A DNA stretch of 64,000 bases, taken from the NCBI GenBank assembly GCA_015680685.1, contig MNCI01006175.1, forward strand, positions 427,543 through 491,542, written 5' to 3'. Source of the DNA: Gnetum montanum (taxonomy: Eukaryota > Streptophyta > Gnetopsida > Gnetales > Gnetaceae). A program made the position numbers and the translations under genes. The notes under the pieces were generated by a model that was given only the letters and a program-made list of their open reading frames with translations, did not search any database and was not told where the DNA came from. Of the stretch, positions 56,885 to 64,000 are shown piece after piece. Within the stretch, counting starts at the first letter, position 1, and each line of letters starts with the position of its first letter.

Positions 56885-57794
56885 GTTTAAATATTCCTTT
56901 TGCAAATTTTTTTAACTTAGCAGTGCCCAATTGATGAAAAACATTTTGTAGAGGACTATCATAGATGTGATATTATCGCTCATTATATGATGTTGTAGAT
57001 ATGATTTAGTGAGCCATGGTCATACCTATAAGTACAAACGCACCAACATGTCAAACAACAAAAGTTTTACCAACACTTAGTGAAATTCTTGCAATTTGTT
57101 TTCTTGAAGTTAGAGTTGTGATGAATGCCCATAGTGTGGTGATTAATAGTTGTACGACATCTTTATTCAAGTGGATTATTCCTAGACATAATTCATGAAT
57201 GGTAATAAAGATCAAGATTGTTCTTCATCATTGTAGCATATCACATAGAATAGATTTACTTTTCTATGTTGTTTACTTTTACTATATTATTTACATTTCC
57301 TAAGTCATTTTATATTACCATGTTCATTAGTAAAGGTAAAATGAGTATAACTGATTTCTATCATCAAGTGTAATTATTTGGTAACCTAGTAGTGACTTTG
57401 CTTGATTTGCTTGATTTGCTCAATGGTAAAGTTACTTGGTAATCCTAATAACAATTACATTAGCTCAGGACGTGTATGAAAAATGATGAACAAATCTTAT
57501 CATTGATAGGCTAGAGTAACTTTATATTTCCATTCGACTTAGAGAAAGAATTTATAATTACTTCCATTATGTTCAGCATACTTAAAGCCAAACAACATTA
57601 TTTAATCATATACCTCACTAAGAGTTAAACCATATGTTCCACACTTCACTAACTCCAGGTGAAAAGACAATGATCATGAACTTCTTATCAACTCACTAGT
57701 AAAATTACATTGTCCATCCATGGATTACAATCTAGTTACATGTGCATGTTTGTGACTTGTATGGTTAAGTATTGGAATCCTCTACTACTCATCA
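56885..57794 (+). repeat. E4 5' LTR
   Basis: Aligns with the E3 LTRs (GATGAAAAA, GTTAAACCATA, CTTGTATGGTTAAGTATTGG). The left edge is approximate. It ends TCATCA at 57,789-57,794. It contains the conserved hairpin at 57,160-57,211. Confidence 0.65.
57160..57211 (+). promoter_or_regulatory. Poly(A)-signal hairpin in the E4 LTR
   Basis: TCTTTATT and AATAAAGA with ends 52 nt apart. The flanks ATCTTTATTCAAG and GGTAATAAAGATCAAG match the sense strand of E1 (ATCTTTATTTGAG and GGTAATAAAGACAAG) although the LTRs otherwise barely align. Confidence 0.65.
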
Positions 57795-57795
57795 T

Positions 57796-57813
57796 TGGCA
57801 CTATTGCTAGGGA
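57796..57813 (+). other. E4 primer binding site, tRNA-Asp type
   Basis: TGGCACTATTGCTAGGGA, one base after the LTR end; differences from TGGCGCCGTTGCCGGGGA are mostly transitions. Confidence 0.7.
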
Positions 57814-57936
57814 TTAGTCAATGTTGGCTAGTTAGTTAATCTTATATAATTCATTGTATTAAGTATTGCCAAGTCTATCTTTTATACTTATAATAAATTT
57901 GCAAAATACACACAATTAAGTATTAACCAACCTAAA

Positions 57937-60240
57937 ATGGCTTCCATACCTAAACTAAAATCTCCACCTACTATTGATCTTAACAAAAGTAATGACATGA
58001 ACTACAATGAAGAAAACTGGAGTGGATCAATGCAAGCAAAAATATCATATGCTCATATGAATCCTTATTATCCTAATTTCAGATTCATTTTCCACTAGGA
58101 TGAACAATTTAGATGGAGAGACTTACAAGGTAATATTGTCTTACCACCAGAACACTCACCACCATCTATGCTTTAAGCAGTCATACTAAGATCAAATCTT
58201 GACCATGCACAAGAAGGATATCAAGTTACCAAGAACATAAGTAGGCAATATTAGCCAACAAATGCTCAAGCCAAGAGGTATGCTATTATGGTAGCAAGAT
58301 ATGAATAAGAAAGAGAAAAATGGGCACAATAGATGATTGTCCTTACACAAAAAGATTATGTGTCAAACTAAACTAAAAAGTCTTATCATACTCATAGATC
58401 TGGTTCTTAAACATCTATTATATGCATTAAAGATCTTGTAAAGACAAAATTATGTTCAGCTCTTGCAAAAACTCCTAGGAAAGATGAGGTAGACCCTAGA
58501 CTTAGGAGATATTTAAGGTCTAAGACCTTTGATAGAATCAAAGGGAATGAATCAAGAAGTCATAGAAGGAGAACTAGCTTGCACCATTCTCCAACTTCTC
58601 CAGTCTCTTCATCACATTCATTAATGAACTTTAATAAGGTAGAACTAAGATCAATAGAGCATGAAAGGGAAATAAGAAGGAATCATGATAGACATACTAA
58701 TAGGAGAAGACATCTTGAAGAAGAAGAAGATATTGAAGAAGATTGAGAAAGGTGAATTAGCCATGAGAGAAAAGAACATTATGAGCATTGGAGGGGTCAT
58801 CACTATAATAGAGCATTCAAACCCAAAGATTATGAAGAACATTTACTAGCCACCCAAAGCATGATCAACATCAAAGAAGTAGTGTATATACTTATCAAAA
58901 ATCTAAGGAATAGTTGCATTAAGCAACTTTAGATAAATTATATTATCAAGTTTGAATGAGGATACAATGCAGATCTACAATTTATCTTAAATTTTTCAAT
59001 GGTGCATGTGCCCTACAAACTATAGAGAATGATTAACATAAATTAAAGATGTTTCCCAGAACACTCATAAAGGAATGAGAAAGTTAGTACAAATCCTTAG
59101 AATGAAAATCAATCACAAGATAGAATATCATAATACAGCTCTTTATTAACAAGTACTAAACCTATTCTAGAGTGGAAAACCTAAGAAAAAAATCCAAGGA
59201 TGGAAACAAGGCTATCATGAATCCCTTGATGCAGTAATGGGATGATATTGTTCACTATTACATAGATGCCTAGGTTTCCAAAGGGAACAACTATGACACA
59301 ACATCAATGTGCCAAGAAACAAAATAAGAGAGACCCTTGAAGTATATGCCCAAAGAAGATTATAAGAGATAACAACTCATTAGACTCAATGTTTACTAAA
59401 TCAAGTGACAAAAGAAGAAGAATAGTTGTGTAAGAGGAAATCAATAGAAGAATACAAATGTGATCCTATTATTAGAAAAAGAGATATGAGGATATGTGAG
59501 ACACAAGAAAAAGCAAGATTAGAAGATATGAGCTAGAGAAAGACTCTGCCTATTCAAAAATCAATAAATGATATTGTATCAAAGATTGAAAAAATGTGGG
59601 ATTCAATGGATGAAAAATTTATAATAACACTTAAGATAGTAGAAGAAAAAACTAAACAAGCATTTAATTAAATTAAGATAGGAAAAAGTAGAAGGATAAT
59701 GGATGTGAGAATTATAAGAACAAAGGAAAAGTTGCTACATTATAGGAGGTTATAGACTTAAGTTCTGAAGATGACAATGGTTAAAATATATACTTGTATA
59801 AACATCTTAAGGGATGATATCCTATGATGGCCCACTTACAAGAGGCTGAAGCATACGTACTTAATCTGAAATTTGTAAAAAAAGAAAATGGCCAAATGAT
59901 TATACTATCCACAAGATAATTATATGCAACTCTATGAAAAATCATATTATCTAAGTGGGAATTATCCTCAACCATAGAAATAGTACAAGCAATAGTGGCA
60001 ACAACCACAGTCATGGGGGATGCCACTACGAAGGCAGCAATATCCATATTGATAACCAAATCCTAATAGATATTATGTCTAGCATCCTATATCCCTTGGT
60101 AATACTTCTATCTAATATTTCTTAACCTACTATCTAGTTAAGTATCATAGGTCTACAAACCCACACATGGAGTTACAATCTTATATGTCTAAACCAATAG
60201 TAAGTCACCTTTATTAGGCTCCTAATCCTTTACCACAAGT
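57937..60240 (+). pseudogene. gag: E4 Gag, broken
   Basis: ATG at 57,937 (MASIPKLKSPPTID). The N-terminal block has NFRFIFH-DEQFRWRDLQGNIVLP (one stop). Next is an Arg/Ser/His-rich part, with SHRRRTSLHHSPTSPVSSSHS near 58,560-58,620 and NRRRHLEEEEDIEED near 58,700. The core has FFNGACALQTIEN, SWYKSLE, TYSRVENLRKKIQGWKQGYHESLDA (59,150-59,220) with stops. The acidic helix region has IEKMWDSMDEKFIITLKIVEE (near 59,600). The zinc knuckle region near 59,790 is too decayed to read. A Tyr/Gln linker is near 59,940-60,060. Confidence 0.75.
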
Positions 60241-60499
60241 ACCACTGTTGGCACTGCAAGGAGAATTGCCAACACAACCATAGAAAAAAAATGCTACTAG
60301 GGTAGTTAGTACACAAGAAGATATTTCTAGTACCAGTGAATCAATATTAAGGAAATGCTTCTTTTTTGGGATCAATCTAGAAACGATTTGAAGGATAGAA
60401 ATAACATCTAATCCCACTCCTCCCATGGTAAGTCCTTATACTAGTGCCATGCTTCTACCATTAACAAAGAAGAATTTAATGAATTTCATGCTTACACAA

Positions 60500-61905
60500 A
60501 TAATAACACATTAGATAAAGGTAGAGATACTTCCTAAGAAATGAATAGTTATAGGAAGTCCTTTGATCTATCTCCAAATGGTAGGACATAAGTTTTGCAA
60601 AGCTCTATTGGATTTTAGATTAGGGGTAACTCTCGTCTCTCAATATGTGTACAAGGCTTAGAATTTACCTTTGTTAAAGAAATGTAATATTCGACTAGAG
60701 TTTGCTGACCACTATATTGTTGTTCCACTTGGAAAGTTAAAGACATGATGACTATCATAAGTGGCTAGTTTTATCTTGTAGATATTTTATTCACATGGCA
60801 AAGAATAAATAAGAATTTTGTATGATTGTGGAAAGGGCATGACTTAGCACTATGAATGCTAAGCTAGGAATCAAAGACTTATCCTTGAAAATCTCCAAGG
60901 AGGATGAATCTAGAACCATTCAAAGATGCAAAGTTTCATGTATCATATATAGGAATAACAAGTGTAGTAATGTGTAGAAAGTTTTGACAACACGACAAGA
61001 TAACATCTTAGCATGTAAATGATGTATTGAAGACATATGTATACAACAGTATCTATATGCAGCAGCCACAAAGCAAGAAGACATCCAATGGTTAACTAAT
61101 AAAGAAGAATTTGAGTTAAATATATGCATGAAACTAGTCAAGAATATTCTAAGTGCCTATGTAGAAGAAACCAATAAGATGGAATATATATGAAGGCAAC
61201 TTACCTATACTAAATTCCAATAAGAAGAAGATGTTGAATGGGGAGAATTCGAGATACCAAATAAGTATGAACTAGAACTACCTGAACTAAAAACCTTACC
61301 AAATGCACTTGAATATGCTTTCCTAAATAACAAAAAATTAATTATTATAAATGCTAATCTTGACAAGAAATAGAAAAGAATATGATTGGAAGTAGTAAAT
61401 AAATGGTCAATTGATTTTGCATGGTCTTACGATGAAATCACTATGATTGATCCATGAATTTATCAACATCATATCTACATAGATCTAGCTATTAAACCAT
61501 GATGCCAACCTCATATAAGATTGAACCCAAACTTAAAGAAGTTGTTAAACAAGAACTAAAGAAGCTACCAAAGGTGGGGTTCATCTACCCTAGTGTAGAC
61601 AATAAATGGATTGGCCAATTGATCATTGTCCCAAAGAAGGATGGTAAGTAGAGGGTCTTTATAATTTTTTTATTATTGAATATGATGCCTTTCAAAGATC
61701 ATTTTTCTTTGCCATTTATTAATCAAGTTATGGATACTATTGCAAGATGCAAGTATTACAATTTTCTAGATAGATACAATGGATATAACCAAATCTGTAT
61801 CGCACTAGAAAATCAAGAGAAGGTAATGTTTACCAACCCATGGGAAACATTTGCATACAGGCAAATGACATTTGGCCTATGTAATGCTCTAACAACATTC
61901 TTGTA
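60500..61905 (+). pseudogene. pol: E4 protease and reverse transcriptase N-terminal part, broken
   Basis: Protease near 60,530-60,900: KALLDFRLGVTLVSQ, where DSG has become DFR, then KNLPLLKKCNIRLEF and VPLGK. RT from about 61,250: PNALEYAFLNNKKLIIINA, WSYDEITMIDP, and KEVVPKKD-like sequence. An open stretch at 61,676-61,906 has PFKDHFSLPFINQVMDTIARCKYYNFLDRYNGYNQI, TNPWETFAYRQMTFGLCNA. It stops before the catalytic DD. The lost DSG and the stops make it inactive. Confidence 0.8.
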
Positions 61906-63834
61906 GCAACTCAAAAATTTGATGCTAGAAAATCGAAGATCTCAGTGTGGAATAGTTTTAACCTTAGAATCCATGGGCCTCAAAAGGATCTGAAGTACCT
62001 TAGGTGATCTTGTTGATTATCTAAGGGCTTAGAAAATTTTTTACCAAATGGAATATATGAAAATGGGTAAAAACATGCAAATGAAAGATCCGACATTGGA
62101 TCCAAGAACAAACTAAGAAATGTTGCACAAAATATGTGAAAAGATGGCCAAAACAAATTGTAAACTTTATATTAAATACAGTAAAAAAATGTGATGTAAT
62201 ATAGGTTTAGAGTGGCATAGATTGAGGCTTTTATAACTGAGAATACAAAATATTTAGAGATCTCTCTAGCACTATCATTTGGAATCTAGTGCATAGGTGG
62301 ACAAGGTATGTTTTGCAATTTAACCTACACTTCTAACTTGGATGATTTGCACTCAAATGTTGTCTACAATGGGTTCTCTATGCTTTTAGTGATTACTATT
62401 GGGAAAGATGGAAAAATTCTATAAAAGTCTTTATATCCACTTGCCAAAAATAGTTTTCTTGCCAAAGGATCTTCTTTGTGCCAAAAAGATCTATGATTTA
62501 CAAAAAGGTCTTGAAAATAGTGTTGAATCTTACTTAAATAGGCCTTTGATTTGTTGTTCCTATGTTGATTATGCTTCTGCATGTTTCTTGGACATCTTCG
62601 TAGCATTTTTGATCATTTTATGGCCTAAAAATTCAATGTATTTTCCATTAGTGTTTTTGACTTTTTATGTCATGATTGGGAGTGTTTTTGACTTTTGAGC
62701 TCAAATTCACTGGCATAATGGAATTCATAGCTTGTTTGACAATGTGGGCCATGAATTTTATTTTAAATGTTAAAAATGGTTCATAATTTTGCTAAAATAA
62801 GGCCACAAGCTAACATTTTTGATGGACATCAAGGCATTTATGTTTGCTCTTGAATCTGATCAAATTACATGGTAAAAACTTGGTTACTAGGCTTTCATGT
62901 TCATGACATGAATTTTCCTTGAGGTGTTTCATTGGTCCTCTTTATTGATGTTTTGAGGATTAACTTGAAATATATGAACAAAGAATGCAAAACACCACTG
63001 CAAATTCATCACCAATGCTTCCCTCTTGACATTTGATTTTGTAGCTATCAAATCATGCCAAGGAGTACTCACAATGATGAAGTAAGGTAAAGGTAAAATG
63101 ATGATAATCTGGGATGAGGTAATGGCTACATTAACTATTGGAGATGGCTAAATAGGCTAACAAAGAATTCCAAATGTGTTGACATCATGGTTATGGTATA
63201 GTGACATGTACACTAGCTAATGAGGCCTTCATGCTTTATGCTTGAACTATTGGTTACTTGATGATGTCTAGAGAAACTAGCACTTTGTTTTTAGACTTCT
63301 TTGAAAACTTGGACTTTTATAGAGCCACTTGTTACTTGTTAGGTTACATTGATCTCTTGGCTTTCTTGAAATTTTCTTCCACCCCCCAACTCCTCCATTT
63401 TTTTTATTGGAGTAAAACATTCTTTGGATTTTATCACTAAGGCTGAATTTTGTTTTCTCAATGAGTGAAGAGTGTCGTGATTCAACAAACTAATTTGTTG
63501 AAGAATACTATAGGATATTTCGCAAGGCCATGATACATGAATGTAAAATATAGGTTTTTATTGTTAGTAAGGCAAGGAGCATTAAAGTTTGGTTATAGGA
63601 ATATGACTTAGAAGGGGTAATAGAAATGATGTAAGGCTAATACTGTTGGCAAGGATGAACAAGCTAGTCAAATATCATGTGTTGAGATCACATGGTAACT
63701 CATTGTTATCTTAAGTTACATCTTTGTGATGACTCTAAGCTCATCCTACAAACACAACTCTAAGAGAATAAGAAAACAAGTCAAAGAATACATGTGATTA
63801 TAAGAGGTTACATGAGATAATAGGAAAATATAGG
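61906..63834. other. No supported feature after the E4 break
   Basis: AT-rich; RT similarity ends sharply at 61,905. TGTAGCAAC at 61,902 could be the start of an inserted LTR element, but no second end or duplication is visible. Frames at 62,399-62,698 and 63,258-63,440 carry no known domain. Confidence 0.4.
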
Positions 63835-64000
63835 TGTTGGCGACCGTTTGGGACGCAACTGCCAATGAGTGTCCTCGAACAGCATTTAGGTGCTTGCTGG
63901 TCTCTGGCAACACCAAGGCCTAGATACCTCCAAATAGAATCAGTAGTTAATGTGAGTATGTGTGTGTGCTATTGCGGTGTGCGGTTGTGAAATATGAAAC
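63835..64000 (+). repeat. Start of an LTR-like repeat, cut by the window edge
   Basis: Begins TGTTGGCGACCG. About 165 bp match the inverse complement of 6,618-6,783 with few changes (CTCGAACAG, TTAGGTGCTTGCTGGTCTCTGG, GTGTGCGGTTGTGAAATATG). It has the opposite orientation to that copy. Sequence left of 63,835 does not match, so TGTTGG is a real boundary. Confidence 0.6.

Larger units (their letters stand above)
56885..61905 (+). mobile_element. E4: plus-strand relative of E3, truncated in reverse transcriptase
   Basis: 5' LTR, tRNA-Asp-type primer site, Gag, protease and the N-terminal part of RT are in order. Similarity ends at 61,905 inside the sequence that should continue as NAPTTFQ. No 3' LTR is in the window. 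Confidence 0.75.

Noticed and set aside
61902-61905. Start of a new LTR element at TGTAGCAAC
   Set aside because: Only a TG start at a break point; no second end, target duplication or primer site seen.

Overview
This is plant nuclear DNA, probably from a large, repeat-rich and slowly turning-over genome such as a gymnosperm. That placement is an inference from the density of old, nested, mutated LTR retrotransposons and from the plant-style introns; no marker here fixes the species. Almost everything is retrotransposon. I support one ordinary host gene, a 7-exon gene at 53,791-55,019 (+) for a 130-residue coiled-coil protein of unknown function.

Layout. 1-1,833: the 5' end of a minus-strand Ty3/Gypsy element (E0), inserted into the RNase H region of a plus-strand Gypsy element (E7, 1,834 to at least 4,206). 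E7 has an extra reading frame between integrase and its 3' LTR. 4,207-9,363: uncertain sequence with an LTR-like repeat (6,393-6,783) and a CATCA-rich tract (7,890-8,800). 9,364-53,263: one old plus-strand Gypsy element (E3, about 7.3 kb of its own sequence) expanded to 44 kb by insertions. These are E6 (9,413-14,865, TSD ATACC) in its 5' LTR, a tRNA-derived SINE (15,775-15,920) in the same LTR, E1 (17,469-40,830, TSD GTATC) in its gag, and E5 (43,695-51,412, TSD CATTC) further 3'. E2 (30,389-40,400, TSD ATTAG) sits inside the 5' LTR of E1. The order is therefore E3 first, then E6, E1 and E5, with E2 after E1. 53,264-55,222: the host gene, whose ATG lies about 530 bp past the E3 3' LTR. About 56,885-61,905: E4, a plus-strand relative of E3, broken inside reverse transcriptase. 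63,835-64,000: the start of an LTR-like repeat matching 6,393-6,783 in inverted orientation.

E0, E1, E2 and E5 form one family. Their LTRs end in the perfect inverted repeat TGATGA/TCATCA, their primer site matches tRNA-Asp, their polypurine tract is (C)ATGGGGGTA, and their order is Gag-PR-RT-RNaseH-IN followed by an extra region. E3 and E4 are distant relatives with the same Gag layout. All coding regions are broken by stops, mostly of the C-to-T/G-to-A type.

The most interesting signals are: (1) a conserved RNA hairpin candidate in the LTRs of both families, in which the poly(A) signal pairs with an octamer at a fixed distance (outer span 52-54 nt); (2) a downstream extra ORF in E1 with an apparent promoter of its own (TATA plus the same GATGGGGCC motif as its LTR) and a leader intron ending exactly at the ATG, with remnants in E2 and E5; (3) very short U3 regions in which three unrelated clusters of short motifs, two of them palindromic, have been exchanged between close relatives; (4) a Gag with a Ser-rich/RS-like N-terminal part and an unusually short zinc knuckle.
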